A stretch of DNA of 13,155 bases from Hyphomicrobium sp. (GCA_030598645.1 JAUVPN010000025.1:1-13155), one strand, 5' to 3'; numbered from the stretch's first letter, positions 1 to 7,762 are shown. The notes: generated by a model from the sequence alone, not told the origin. A program made the numbers and translations.

Positions 1-583
1 GCCCCGCCGTCGGCGCCGCGACAGCTCCGTCATGTGCCGCATAGATGGTTTGATAGTCTGTTCGATCGATATCTTCGGCTTGCCGCCGCCCTGAAATATA
101 GGGTGGAAGCGGCATCTGACCGATGGCTGCGATGGCTAGGTCGAGATCATTGCCTGCAAGATCGAACACAAGCTCAAACGTACTTTCGTCGCACTTAGCG
201 GCAACAGTAGCCGGAAGTGTGCCCGCAACGTTGGATTTGCCTGAAACACCAAAGGAGAGCCGGTCGCCTTCCTTTAGACGCTTGGCAGGCCGCGCCAGAA
301 CGCGCCAGCGTTTCTCATCAATGCGCTCAATGAGCGTGACGGAAATTTTTGCTTTTAATGCGTCGCGGGTTCGCTCACCTTTGAGCGCAGAAGGTATCAC
401 ACGAGTATCATTGAAGACGAGCGCATCGCCGGCGCGCAGCAACTCGGGTAGTTCTCTGACAATGCGATCCTCGATACAAGGCGTTGGCCGCACTACGAGC
501 AGCCGAGCAGCATCACGAGGACACACTGGGTGTAGCGCGATCTTGTTTTCTGGAAGCTCGAAATCGAAATGTTTTGTTTGCAT
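1..583 (-). CDS. queA: S-adenosylmethionine:tRNA ribosyltransferase-isomerase QueA (partial, C-terminal part beyond window)
   Basis: QueA transfers and isomerises the ribosyl group of S-adenosylmethionine onto 7-aminomethyl-7-deazaguanine in tRNA, giving epoxyqueuosine at the wobble position of GUN anticodons; it acts in the cytoplasm. I translated the minus strand directly: 194 codons are open from ATG at 583 to the window edge, roughly 55% of the usual 350-365 residues. Family motifs visible are PRDAARLLVV (22-31), FNDTRVIP (57-64), PLPPYI (158-163) and GAVAAPTAG (186-194). The start fits the normal QueA N-terminus (MQTKHFDFELPE); only a weak GGA lies upstream. It is 148 bases downstream of the TPR gene, so it probably has its own promoter. 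In many Rhizobiales queA directly follows the cyclophilin genes and precedes tgt; here two extra genes intervene. No frameshift is seen in the visible part. Confidence 0.95.
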   Translation of the reverse strand, partial: MQTKHFDFELPENKIALHPVCPRDAARLLVVRPTPCIEDRIVRELPELLRAGDALVFNDTRVIPSALKGERTRDALKAKISVTLIERIDEKRWRVLARPAKRLKEGDRLSFGVSGKSNVAGTLPATVAAKCDESTFELVFDLAGNDLDLAIAAIGQMPLPPYISGRRQAEDIDRTDYQTIYAAHDGAVAAPTAG

Positions 584-598
584 GGGAGTTCCGGATCC

Positions 599-622
599 GC
601 CGCCGATGTGCCATATGGCGGC
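599..622. repeat. Short inverted repeat in the TPR-queA gap
   Basis: GCCGCC (599-604) and GGCGGC (617-622) can form a 6-bp GC-only stem with a 12-base loop. It lies just upstream of the queA start on the minus strand. No T-run follows on either strand, so it is not a convincing intrinsic terminator for the TPR gene; a leader hairpin or chance are both possible. The rest of the 584-731 gap shows nothing else I can support. Confidence 0.3.
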
Positions 623-731
623 GCTACGTGCCAACCCCTCCCTGCAATCCTTAAATGCAATTGAAATTGGCGCAGTACTACCTATGTCATCAGAAATTCC
701 TAACGTTGCATATTGCGACAATGCGTAGCGT

Positions 732-1679
732 CTATTCAGTGCAATCAAACGGCAGCGTCATGCCAACTGCAGAAACGAAACGCCGGCAGCCGAGCTGAAC
801 CGGATCTGACTGCAACACACGCTTGTCTACTCCAGCCCCCTTCTCCTTTCCAAGTTTCTGACGCGCAATCGCGTGCGCCGGCCTGCCATCGAAGAAATCA
901 GCAGGAGATGCGAGAGCTTGCTGGAAACTCCTTTCTGCTCGAGCAATTTTGCCCCGCTCCTCAAACACGCGTCCCCTCAACGCATGAGCTGCGGCAAAGT
1001 TCTTTCTGATCTGTAGCGCTTTGTCGAGGTCGGCTCCGGTAGCATCAAGCTGGCGTTGACGAAACGATACAACTGCTCGGGCATAGTAAGCAGCTGCATT
1101 TCTGGAACTCGCGCCAATGAGCTTATCGATCTCGGCCTTAGCCTCAGCTTGCTCACCCTTGTCGGAGCGCGTAAGTGCGCGCATAAGCTTCACTTCGGTA
1201 ATATCAGGCTTCAAAGATGCCGCCTTATCTAGATCAGCAAGCGCGGCGTCCGGGTCATCGTTTTCACGACGCAATACCGCACGTCTGTAATAGGCTGACC
1301 CGTTTTTCGGCTTAAGCACGATGTAGCGATCCATATCGGCAAGCGCATCGTTCAGAGAACCGAGATCATGCTGGGTAAGCGCCCGAGCGTAGTATGCTTT
1401 GGCAAAGCGAGGGCGCCGCTGCACAACCCGGTCTAAGTCGGCAAGGGCCCGCCTGTTGTCCCCGGATTTTCGGTAGGCACCGGCGCGATTGAAGTAGCTA
1501 ATGTAGAACTGGCGCCGCGGGAGACGCCCGCTGTTCATCACACGTGTACAAGCTGCAGCCCCGCGCACTCGGTCTGACGCATTGCAGTCTGCGATATCTT
1601 TTTTCATTCCGGCGAAGCTTGGGCTGACCAACCCAACGGACAGGAGGAGTAACGTGAAAATACGAGATTGGCTCAACAT
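732..1679 (-). CDS. Exported tetratricopeptide-repeat (TPR) protein
   Basis: A 315-residue protein with a Sec-type signal peptide: a short polar start, a hydrophobic core TLLLLSVGLV (9-18) and a probable cleavage after SFA at 23/24. About six TPR units follow, from residue 57 to about 260, with recurrent A-x-Y-x-R-A and ALADLD signatures (for example AYYARALTQHDLG, ALADMDRYIVLKP, AYYRRAVLRREN, ALADLDKAASLKP). TPRs are protein-interaction scaffolds, so a periplasmic adaptor or assembly role is an inference only. The short C-terminus has two cysteines (CRRF...FDC). The start at 1679 is well supported: GAGGAG (complement of 1685-1690) lies five bases upstream. It follows the arsM-like gene after a likely terminator and precedes queA, so it is probably its own transcription unit. 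I do not recognise a named family. Confidence 0.85.
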   Translation of the reverse strand: MLSQSRIFTLLLLSVGLVSPSFAGMKKDIADCNASDRVRGAAACTRVMNSGRLPRRQFYISYFNRAGAYRKSGDNRRALADLDRVVQRRPRFAKAYYARALTQHDLGSLNDALADMDRYIVLKPKNGSAYYRRAVLRRENDDPDAALADLDKAASLKPDITEVKLMRALTRSDKGEQAEAKAEIDKLIGASSRNAAAYYARAVVSFRQRQLDATGADLDKALQIRKNFAAAHALRGRVFEERGKIARAERSFQQALASPADFFDGRPAHAIARQKLGKEKGAGVDKRVLQSDPVQLGCRRFVSAVGMTLPFDCTE

Positions 1680-1708
1680 TTTCGCTCCTCGCGATCATGC
1701 CTTGGTGA

Positions 1709-1722
1709 CGGCGCAAGCGCCG
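1709..1722. repeat. Small GC-rich palindrome upstream of the TPR gene
   Basis: CGGCGC-AA-GCGCCG is a perfect 14-base near-palindrome about 30 bases before the TPR start codon. In RNA it could form a tight 5-bp hairpin with a CUUG-type loop in the leader of the TPR message. No function is known to me. Confidence 0.35.
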
Positions 1723-1775
1723 CTAGAGCAGTGCGCACGTCGGGCAATGGCAAGGGGGAATATCTTTCGCAGATA

Positions 1776-1815
1776 AGAAGTGCTTGCTGTTCCCAAGGGA
1801 ACAGCGGGGTCTTCT
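1776..1815 (-). terminator. Probable intrinsic terminator of the arsM-like gene
   Basis: The core is the perfect inverted repeat GCTGTTCCC-AA-GGGAACAGC at 1786-1805. It is extended by CTT/GGG wobble pairing and, beyond a small mismatch, by AGAAG (1776-1780) with CTTCT (1811-1815). On the minus strand it begins directly after the TAA stop of the arsM-like gene and ends in CTTCTTATCT, a T-rich but imperfect tail. An A/G-rich arm precedes the stem. Position and strength fit an intrinsic terminator separating arsM from the TPR gene; the weak T-tract lowers certainty. GGAAC in the arm is not an EcfG promoter, since no CGTT follows at the right distance. Confidence 0.55.
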
Positions 1816-2663
1816 TAATTTATGCCAGCTGATCGGTTTCGATCAGGGGCCTTAACGGCGTGAATGATTGCTGAAACCACGTAATTCTCGGCACCGCTGC
1901 CTGGCAACCACTCACGGATAAACGCTGCGCTTTTCTCGCTGATCGCAATCTCGATTTCTGTGAACCCTGCTTGCGTGAGTATAGTTTTGAGTTCATCGAC
2001 CATTACTGCCCCCGCGATGCATCCGGCGAGTGCCGCGATAGAGTTTGCTAGCGCTTCAGGCATCGGTGCCGTGGCGACGACATCGGAGATTGCTAGCCGG
2101 CCACCTGGCTTCAAGACTCGAAAAGCCTCATTGAAGACCGCCTGCTTTTCCGGCGAAAGATTGATCACGCAGTTTGACATGATCACATCGATACTCGAAT
2201 CCGCAACGGGCAGATGTTCGATCTCGCCAAGACGAAAGTTGATGTTCCCAAACCCAGACTTGACAGCATTTTTACGCGCCTTGGCGACCATCTCCGCTGT
2301 CATGTCGACGCCAATAACTTGGCCGCGCGGTCCCACTCGACGCGCGGCAAGAAAGCTATCGAAGCCGGCACCTGCACCGAGGACGAGAACCGTTTCTCCC
2401 GGGACAAGCGAGGCCATGGCCTGGGGGTTTCCGCAGCCTAGCCCCAAGTCTGCCCCTTCAGGCACGCTGGCTAGGTCTTCCGCGCTGTAACCCATCTTCA
2501 GCGAGTCCGATGTTTCTTTATCGCAACATGATGGCGCGCAACAAGTAACTCTGGACTCTGGCGTTGCTACGGCCGACGCGTAATGCTCGCGCACAGCCGT
2601 GCGAATGGTATCGCTATTTTTACGGGTCACTACTTCACGTCTCCCCGTTACATCTCTTGCCAT
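1815..2663 (-). CDS. arsM: ArsM-like arsenite S-adenosylmethionine methyltransferase
   Basis: A class I methyltransferase of the ArsM family, which methylates As(III) with S-adenosylmethionine to methylated and partly volatile arsenicals in the cytosol. SAM-binding motif I is VLVLGAGAGFD (92-102) and motif II is QVIGVDMTAEM (115-125). Further family signatures are FRLGEIEHLPV (143-153), SNCVINLSP (163-171) and RVLKPGGRLAISDVV (182-196). Cys77 (GLGCGNP), Cys165 (SNCV) and Cys215 (AGC) match the three cysteines known to bind arsenite in the family. An N-terminal CC-x3-CC cluster occupies 41-47. The first acidic residue of motif I (usually VLDLG) is Val94. The ATG at 2663 has no clear ribosome site; a GTG at 2630 behind GGGGAG would give 271 residues and fits the usual N-terminus better. 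It starts 47 bases after a cyclophilin gene, with no arsR, arsB or arsC nearby. Confidence 0.88.
   Translation of the reverse strand: MARDVTGRREVVTRKNSDTIRTAVREHYASAVATPESRVTCCAPSCCDKETSDSLKMGYSAEDLASVPEGADLGLGCGNPQAMASLVPGETVLVLGAGAGFDSFLAARRVGPRGQVIGVDMTAEMVAKARKNAVKSGFGNINFRLGEIEHLPVADSSIDVIMSNCVINLSPEKQAVFNEAFRVLKPGGRLAISDVVATAPMPEALANSIAALAGCIAGAVMVDELKTILTQAGFTEIEIAISEKSAAFIREWLPGSGAENYVVSAIIHAVKAPDRNRSAGIN
2628..2646 (-). promoter_or_regulatory. Ribosome binding site and alternative GTG start for arsM-like gene
   Basis: On the minus strand GGGGAG (complement of 2641-2646) sits 10 bases before a GTG at 2630-2628, in frame with the arsM-like gene. The ATG at 2663 has no such site. Starting here would remove 11 residues and place the N-terminus close to the VREHYA helix that opens ArsM proteins. 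Which start is used cannot be settled from sequence alone. Confidence 0.45.
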
Positions 2664-2710
2664 GAGAAACTGACAGCGGACTGCCTGGCTGGGATTTGCA
2701 AGGGGCGCAC

Positions 2711-3190
2711 CTAAGAAGCCACGTCGGCGGCGACTTTGACGGAGACCATCTTGTCGGGATCAACCACCGGCTCCCCCCTCTTGATTTTATCGACGTTCTC
2801 CATGCCTTCAATCACCTTACCCCACGCAGTGTACTTGCCGTTTAGAAAGGTGGCGTCATCAAAGCAGATGAAGAACTGGCTGTTGGCACTGTCAGGACTT
2901 TGTGCGCGGGCCATGGAGCACACGCCGCGCACGTGTGGTTCAGAATTGAATTCCGCCGCTAAATTGGAATGATCTGAACCGCCAGTCCCGGTTCCCTTTG
3001 GGCAACCGGTCTGCGCCATGAAACCCTCGATCACGCGGTGAAATGCGATACCGTCATAGAAACCTTCACGCGCCAGCTTTTTGATACGCTCCACATGTTG
3101 GGGCGCTAGGTCCGGCCTTAGAGCTATGACAACGCGCCCTTTGGTCGTATCGATGATGAGCGTGTTCTCTGGATCATCATATGTGGTCAT
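2711..3190 (-). CDS. ppiB: Cytoplasmic cyclophilin-type peptidyl-prolyl cis-trans isomerase
   Basis: Cyclophilins catalyse cis-trans isomerisation of X-Pro peptide bonds during folding. This 159-residue protein is a bare cyclophilin domain with no signal peptide, so it should be cytosolic. Visible motifs are FHRVIEGFMAQTG (50-62, with the catalytic Arg at 52), the KGTGTGGS loop (65-72), DSANSQFFICF (100-110) and YTAWGKVIEGM (120-130). Length and motif order match the short bacterial PpiB type. The start is supported by GGAG six bases upstream of ATG 3190. It follows a close paralogue with an export signal by 125 bases, and the arsM-like gene begins 47 bases after its stop, so those two may share a message. 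The symbol is by type; paralogue naming varies. Confidence 0.93.
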   Translation of the reverse strand: MTTYDDPENTLIIDTTKGRVVIALRPDLAPQHVERIKKLAREGFYDGIAFHRVIEGFMAQTGCPKGTGTGGSDHSNLAAEFNSEPHVRGVCSMARAQSPDSANSQFFICFDDATFLNGKYTAWGKVIEGMENVDKIKRGEPVVDPDKMVSVKVAADVAS

Positions 3191-3238
3191 CGCAATCTCC
3201 GTGGGGAAGCATTTATGCAGATTGGCTCATTGCGGAAC

Positions 3239-3263
3239 GGCAAGCGCACACGAGACGCCTGCC
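3239..3263 (-). repeat. Imperfect inverted repeat between the two cyclophilin genes
   Basis: On the minus strand GGCAGGCG and CGCTTGCC can pair over 8 bp (one G-T pair) around a 9-base loop. No T-run follows, so it does not look like a terminator. It could be a processing or stability hairpin between two cotranscribed genes. Nothing else is recognisable in the 125-base gap 3191-3315. Confidence 0.25.
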
Positions 3264-3315
3264 AATCCAACACAAATTGTATTATTCGCGCCGTGCTGAC
3301 AGCCAGGAACAATGC

Positions 3316-3861
3316 CTAATTCCCATTGGTCTTTACATAGACCTTTCGCATAACGTCTGGGATGGGCGGAGGCTCGCCCTTGGCAACATTGTCTACGTAT
3401 TCCATTCCCTCGATCACCTGCCCCCAAACCGTGTACTGGCCGGTTAGGCCGCTGCAGCCGGTATCGTTGAAACAGATGAAGAATTGGCTGTTGGCGCTAT
3501 CCGGATCAGAAGTGCGGGCCGCGCCAATCGTTCCACGCCTATAGGGTTCCTGCGAGAACTCCGCTGGCAGGTTGGCATAGTTCGAGCCGCCTGTGCCTGT
3601 ACCTGTCGGATCGCCGGTCTGCGCCATGAAGTTATCGATCACGCGATGGAACTTAATGCCATCATAGAAACCTTCCTTGGCCAATTGCTTCACACGCTCC
3701 ACATGCTTGGGAGCAAGATCGGGGCGCAACTTCACGAGCACCGGGCCATCTTTGAGCTCGATTACGAGAACATTGCCCGGATCCGCGCTCATGGGCTGCT
3801 TCGAGCAAGAAGTGCCTAAGATCACAAAAAACGATAACGCGAGTTTCGTGAACAAACGCAT
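3316..3861 (-). CDS. ppiA: Exported (possible lipoprotein) cyclophilin-type peptidyl-prolyl cis-trans isomerase
   Basis: A 181-residue cyclophilin with an N-terminal export signal: MRLFTK, then a hydrophobic core LALSFFVILG (7-16), then TSCSKQ. Cys19 could be a lipid-modified cysteine, but the preceding GTS is not a standard lipobox, so a lipoprotein is possible rather than certain. The domain carries FHRVIDNFMAQTGDP (71-85, catalytic Arg at 73), TGTGTGGS (86-93), DSANSQFFICF (121-131) and YTVWGQVIEGM (143-153). It should act on periplasmic or envelope proteins. The frame is open back to 3921, but the added 20 residues are basic and unlike a signal peptide, whereas ATG 3861 has GGAG seven bases upstream. 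It resembles the next cyclophilin closely along its whole length. The gene follows coaD by 136 bases. Confidence 0.9.
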   Translation of the reverse strand: MRLFTKLALSFFVILGTSCSKQPMSADPGNVLVIELKDGPVLVKLRPDLAPKHVERVKQLAKEGFYDGIKFHRVIDNFMAQTGDPTGTGTGGSNYANLPAEFSQEPYRRGTIGAARTSDPDSANSQFFICFNDTGCSGLTGQYTVWGQVIEGMEYVDNVAKGEPPPIPDVMRKVYVKTNGN

Positions 3862-3868
3862 GGGGCGT

Positions 3869-3872
3869 CTCC
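3869..3872 (-). promoter_or_regulatory. Ribosome binding site deciding the start of the exported cyclophilin
   Basis: GGAG on the minus strand, seven bases before ATG 3861. It selects this start over an in-frame one at 3921 and leaves a proper signal peptide at the N-terminus. Confidence 0.7.
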
Positions 3873-3997
3873 GATTTCTTGATTTCTTAGAGGCGGCCGT
3901 TGCAGCAGGTGAGACCCGCAAATAGCCTTAGTCGCGGACGTTATCGCTCTTTAGCGTGCGGCTCGCAACGTCTCACAGCATTGTGCTGCGCAACATT

Positions 3998-4501
3998 CTA
4001 TTGGCCGGGCAACATTTTCGCCTTTAACCGCCGTGCGACTTCCTCAGAAACGAAAGCTGATGGATCGCCCCCCAACAAAGCAATTTGACGCACAAGATTA
4101 GCAGCTATGTGCCGAACGTTTGGTGAGGCAGAAACAAAAACGGTTTCGACATTGGGCGCCATTGCTCCATTCATCCCCGCCATCTGCATCTCGTAATCGA
4201 AATCGGTGCCATCACGCAGGCCACGGAAAATCACGCTTGCCTTGTGGGACCGTGCGGCCTCAACTGCCAAGTTCGAGAACGTGACAATCTCGACGCCCCC
4301 ACTCGTTGCATGCGCAATCGACATAATCTCCATACTCAGCATCTCGATGCGCTCTTCGGCGCTGAAAAGCGGGGACTTGGAGGGATGGAGCCCAATGCCA
4401 ATCACTAGCTTGTCGACAAGACGGCAGGCCCGTTCAATCACATCGGTGTGGCCGAGTGTGACGGGATCGAAGGAACCTGAATAGAAACCGATGCGGGTCA
4501 T
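3998..4501 (-). CDS. coaD: Phosphopantetheine adenylyltransferase
   Basis: CoaD transfers AMP from ATP to 4'-phosphopantetheine, giving dephospho-CoA, the penultimate step of coenzyme A synthesis. The 167-residue length is normal. The nucleotidyltransferase signature is [14 protein letters not shown] (9-22), including the T-x-G-H motif. Further family blocks are [21 protein letters not shown] (split here as 91-102 and the following residues), [22 protein letters not shown], and the GGD near the C-terminus. The ASPNVRHIA version, in place of the enteric-type SS-LVKEIA block, is typical of alphaproteobacteria. ATG 4501 lacks a clear ribosome site, but the N-terminus ([13 protein letters not shown]) is exactly canonical. 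It lies 246 bases downstream of gyrA on the same strand, as in many Rhizobiales. Confidence 0.96.
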   Translation of the reverse strand: MTRIGFYSGSFDPVTLGHTDVIERACRLVDKLVIGIGLHPSKSPLFSAEERIEMLSMEIMSIAHATSGGVEIVTFSNLAVEAARSHKASVIFRGLRDGTDFDYEMQMAGMNGAMAPNVETVFVSASPNVRHIAANLVRQIALLGGDPSAFVSEEVARRLKAKMLPGQ

Positions 4502-4516
4502 GTTGGGTCAAGGGGT

Positions 4517-4532
4517 GAAGGATCTTTCCTTC
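4517..4532. repeat. Small hairpin in the coaD leader
   Basis: GAAGGA (4517-4522) and TCCTTC (4527-4532) form a 6-bp stem with a 4-base loop, 16 bases before the coaD start on the minus strand. It lies where a ribosome site would normally start to act and could affect coaD translation; this is inference. Confidence 0.3.
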
Positions 4533-4544
4533 TTATCGTGAAGG

Positions 4545-4583
4545 TGCCTCAGTGCACAACGACCTATAGCAGACACTGAGGCA
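4545..4583. repeat. 10-bp perfect inverted repeat between gyrA and coaD
   Basis: TGCCTCAGTG (4545-4554) and CACTGAGGCA (4574-4583) are perfect complements separated by 19 bases. The gyrA stop is 165 bases upstream on the minus strand and coaD starts 44 bases downstream. Neither side is followed by a T-run, so it is not a classical intrinsic terminator for gyrA. It may be a regulatory or processing hairpin, or an operator with dyad symmetry. The remaining gyrA-coaD gap (4502-4747) contains no gene I can support. Confidence 0.5.
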
Positions 4584-4747
4584 TAATCGCCCGGCGAACG
4601 AATGCACCGGGGCCATTAACGAGCTTCGCTCTGCACACAACCCACAGGAGGCGACGTCGATCAGCGCCTCACAATGAGCCCAAGGTTAAAACAACGAATG
4701 AGGCCTGCGTTGGTGGTCGAAGGACATATGTCAAAGATAATTCGCAG

Positions 4748-7516
4748 CTATTCAGACACCGGCGTGTCGCCATTGCCATCGCCATTTTCCACGTCATCAT
4801 CGCCCTCATCGGGGATATGCTCGACGGAGACAACGCGCTCGTCTGCGTCGGTCTTGAAGATGGTCACACCCTGGGTATTGCGGCCAGCGATACGTACGTC
4901 GTTGACGGGGCACCGGATCAGCTGGCCGCCGTCGGTCACCAACATGATCTGATCTGTTTCAGCAACCGGGAATGACGCGACGAGAGGACCATTGCGTTCG
5001 TTGACCACCATTGCGACGATGCCTTTGCCGCCGCGGCCCGACGTCCGATACTCGTAAGAAGAAGACCGCTTACCGTAGCCTCTTTCCGAAACCGTTAGCA
5101 CGAACTGCTCTTTCGCGCCGAGCTCTGCGAAGCGGGCCGTTGTTAATTCGGCGTCACTGCCGTCGTTTTCTTCCTCGGCCTCATCTGCTTCGGGCTCGCC
5201 CACGTCCTCGCCTTGGGCACGACGCAACATTGTTGCCTGTTTCAGATAAGCCGCGCGCTCTGGAGCTTCCGCGTCGACATGCGTGAGGATAGCCATAGAA
5301 ATGACCTCATCGCCCTTGTCGAGCTTGATACCACGCACGCCATCTGACTCACGCCCTTTGAACAGCCGTACCTCATCCTTCAGCAGGAAGCGAATGCATT
5401 GTCCCCGCGCCGACGTCAGAACAACATCGTCCGCCGGAGTGCAAATGTCGACAGCAACAATGCTATCGCCTTCGCCAAGCTTCATGGCGATTTTTCCGTT
5501 GCGGTTTATGTTTTCGAAATCGGTTAGAGCATTGCGCCGCACTTTGCCAGAGCGTGTGGCAAATGCCAGCTCCAGCGCCTTCCAAGTCTCGGAGTCCTCT
5601 GGAAGCGGAAGAATAGAAGTGATCACCTCGCCTTGGGCCAGGGGCAGCAAGTTGACAAGTGCTTTTCCGATCGCTTGCGGCGTTGCAGCCGGCAGACGCC
5701 ACACTTTCATGCGATAACACATACCGCGTGATGAGAAGAACAGCACAGGTGTATGCGTCGAGGCGATAAAGATTTGCGTAACAACATCTTCTTCACGCGT
5801 CGTCATTCCGGAGCGGCCCTTGCCACCACGCCGCTGCGCCCGATAGGTCGCGAGCGGGACGCGCTTGATATAGCCCTTCATGGAAACTGTCACCACGCAA
5901 TCCTCGCGTTGGATCAAGTCCTCGTCCTCGACCTCACCCTCGATATCGACGATCTCAGTTTTGCGAGGTGTCGCAAATTCTGCCTTCAGATCGTTCAGCT
6001 CCTTCTTGACGATGTCGACGATGCGCAGGCGCGATGCGAGAATGGCTAAATACTCTTTGATCTCTTCGCCAATCTTCTTGAGCTCATCCCCAATCTCGTC
6101 ACGCCCAAGTGCTGTAAGCCGGGCGAGACGCAACTCCAGAATGGCTTTGGCTTGCTCTTCCGAAAGCCGGCAGGTTCCCTTGTCCGACACCTTGTGGCGC
6201 GGATCGGCGATGAGTTCGACAAGCGGGGCGACGTCGCGCGCCGGCCAGTCCCGTTCCATCAACTGCTCGCGTGCTTCGGCAGGGCTTGGCGCCCCACGAA
6301 TAAGTTTAATCACCTCGTCGATATTGGCGACCGCGATGGCAAGTCCGACGAGAACGTGTGCGCGGTCACGTGCTTTCGACAGAAGGTGCTTCGTGCGCCT
6401 GCTCACTACCTCTTCGCGGAAGATAGTGAACGCCTCCACCATGTCTTTTAGGTTCAAGCTCTCTGGGCGCCCACCGTTGATCGCAAGCATATTGGCGCCG
6501 AATGTGGTTTGTAGGTCCGAGTAACGCCACAGCTGATTTAAGACAACGCCGGCCACCGCATCGCGCTTGAGCTCAATGACGATGCGCATGCCCTCGCGAT
6601 TCGACTCGTCCCAAATATCAGAAATGCCTTCCACGCGCTTTTCCCGCACAAGGTCGGCGATCTTCTCGATTAGCGTGCGCTTATTGACCTGATAGGGGAT
6701 TGCCGAAACGATGAGTGCCTCACGATCCTTGCGTACCTCCTCCACTTCGACTTTGGCACGCATGAGGATGGAGCCGCGACTTTTGTGGTAGGCGGAAAGA
6801 ATACCTGTTCGGCCCAAAATGAGGGCACCCGTCGGGAAATCGGGGCCGGGAATAATCTGGCACAGTTCGTCGATGGAGATTTCGGGGTTGTCGAGGTGCG
6901 CAAGGCACGCGTCAATCACTTCACCGAGGTTGTGAGGAGGAATGTTGGTCGCCATGCCGACGGCAATCCCGCCGGCGCCATTGACGAGCAGATTGGGAAA
7001 CTTCGCTGGCAGCACGCTGGGTTCCTCTAACGTGCCGTCGTAATTCTCGCGGAAATCGACTGTGTTCTTCTCAAGATCGTCGAGAAGCGCCATTGCCACC
7101 TTGCCGAGACGACACTCGGTATAGCGCTCGGCCGCCGGCGGGTCGCCATCGAGCGATCCGAAGTTACCCTGGCCATCGACCAGCGGCAGGCGCAAAGAGA
7201 AATCCTGCGCCAGGCGCACAAGCGCGTCATAGATCGCCATGTTGCCATGCGGGTGATACTTGCCCATCACTTCGCCGACGACACGTGCCGACTTCACGTA
7301 CCTCTTATTGGGCTCCAAACCCAACTCACTCATGGCGTAAAGAATGCGTCGATGCACCGGCTTGAGCCCGTCACGCACATCAGGAAGTGCGCGCGAGACG
7401 ATCACGCTCATTGCGTATTCAAGGTACGAACGCTTCATCTCGTCAGAGATCAAAACCGGGCGGATGTCTCTCGGCTCTCTGCCACCTGGTCGTTCGTCGT
7501 CGGTGCTTTCTGTCAC
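4748..7516 (-). CDS. gyrA: DNA gyrase subunit A
   Basis: GyrA is the cleavage-rejoining subunit of DNA gyrase (A2B2 with GyrB), which introduces negative supercoils. The 922-residue protein has the N-terminal DIRPV...[26 protein letters not shown] block (residues 17 onward), a quinolone-pocket segment [10 protein letters not shown] (88-97) and the catalytic tyrosine Y132 in ERYTE. The GyrA box QRRGGKG (561-567) identifies gyrase and excludes topoisomerase IV ParC. The C-terminal beta-pinwheel follows, with an acidic insertion (about 770-790) and an acidic tail (about 903-922). The start is GTG at 7516; a TGA lies in frame at 7522-7520, so no earlier start exists. The ribosome site is weak (GAG). 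The positions equivalent to E. coli Asp82 and Ser83 are Asn92 and Met93, while Asp87 is kept as Asp97. It is divergent from the PRC-barrel gene. Confidence 0.98.
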   Translation of the reverse strand: MTESTDDERPGGREPRDIRPVLISDEMKRSYLEYAMSVIVSRALPDVRDGLKPVHRRILYAMSELGLEPNKRYVKSARVVGEVMGKYHPHGNMAIYDALVRLAQDFSLRLPLVDGQGNFGSLDGDPPAAERYTECRLGKVAMALLDDLEKNTVDFRENYDGTLEEPSVLPAKFPNLLVNGAGGIAVGMATNIPPHNLGEVIDACLAHLDNPEISIDELCQIIPGPDFPTGALILGRTGILSAYHKSRGSILMRAKVEVEEVRKDREALIVSAIPYQVNKRTLIEKIADLVREKRVEGISDIWDESNREGMRIVIELKRDAVAGVVLNQLWRYSDLQTTFGANMLAINGGRPESLNLKDMVEAFTIFREEVVSRRTKHLLSKARDRAHVLVGLAIAVANIDEVIKLIRGAPSPAEAREQLMERDWPARDVAPLVELIADPRHKVSDKGTCRLSEEQAKAILELRLARLTALGRDEIGDELKKIGEEIKEYLAILASRLRIVDIVKKELNDLKAEFATPRKTEIVDIEGEVEDEDLIQREDCVVTVSMKGYIKRVPLATYRAQRRGGKGRSGMTTREEDVVTQIFIASTHTPVLFFSSRGMCYRMKVWRLPAATPQAIGKALVNLLPLAQGEVITSILPLPEDSETWKALELAFATRSGKVRRNALTDFENINRNGKIAMKLGEGDSIVAVDICTPADDVVLTSARGQCIRFLLKDEVRLFKGRESDGVRGIKLDKGDEVISMAILTHVDAEAPERAAYLKQATMLRRAQGEDVGEPEADEAEEENDGSDAELTTARFAELGAKEQFVLTVSERGYGKRSSSYEYRTSGRGGKGIVAMVVNERNGPLVASFPVAETDQIMLVTDGGQLIRCPVNDVRIAGRNTQGVTIFKTDADERVVSVEHIPDEGDDDVENGDGNGDTPVSE

Positions 7517-7762
7517 GTCTCAATTGTCCGCTGGAACGCCGACGCACGCCCCCAGGGACGTGCGCTACGCTATGATGATACTCTTATTTAGGTTAGCACA
7601 GCTTACGTAGCAGAGCCAATGCGGACGGCACTGTTGATTCCTGAATTCCCCACATTTTACCGCGCAATAACAATATGCTAGCAACGCGCGCGGATTGCCG
7701 CATCTCGTCCCTCGCACTGACTTGTCCGCGACACACAGAAACGCTAGACCCCAGTCGATGTT

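Noticed and set aside
123..728. 201-codon plus-strand open frame opposite queA
   Set aside because: The minus strand encodes clear QueA motifs here; the plus frame is low-complexity Ser/Arg-rich and resembles no protein.
1815..2663. An arsenic resistance operon
   Set aside because: No arsR, arsB/acr3 or arsC is present on either side; the methyltransferase stands alone.
3862..3921. Longer N-terminus of the exported cyclophilin from 3921
   Set aside because: The extra 20 residues are basic and would bury the signal peptide; ATG 3861 has a well placed GGAG.
4748..7516. The gyrA gene as topoisomerase IV parC
   Set aside because: A complete GyrA box QRRGGKG and a full C-terminal pinwheel identify gyrase.
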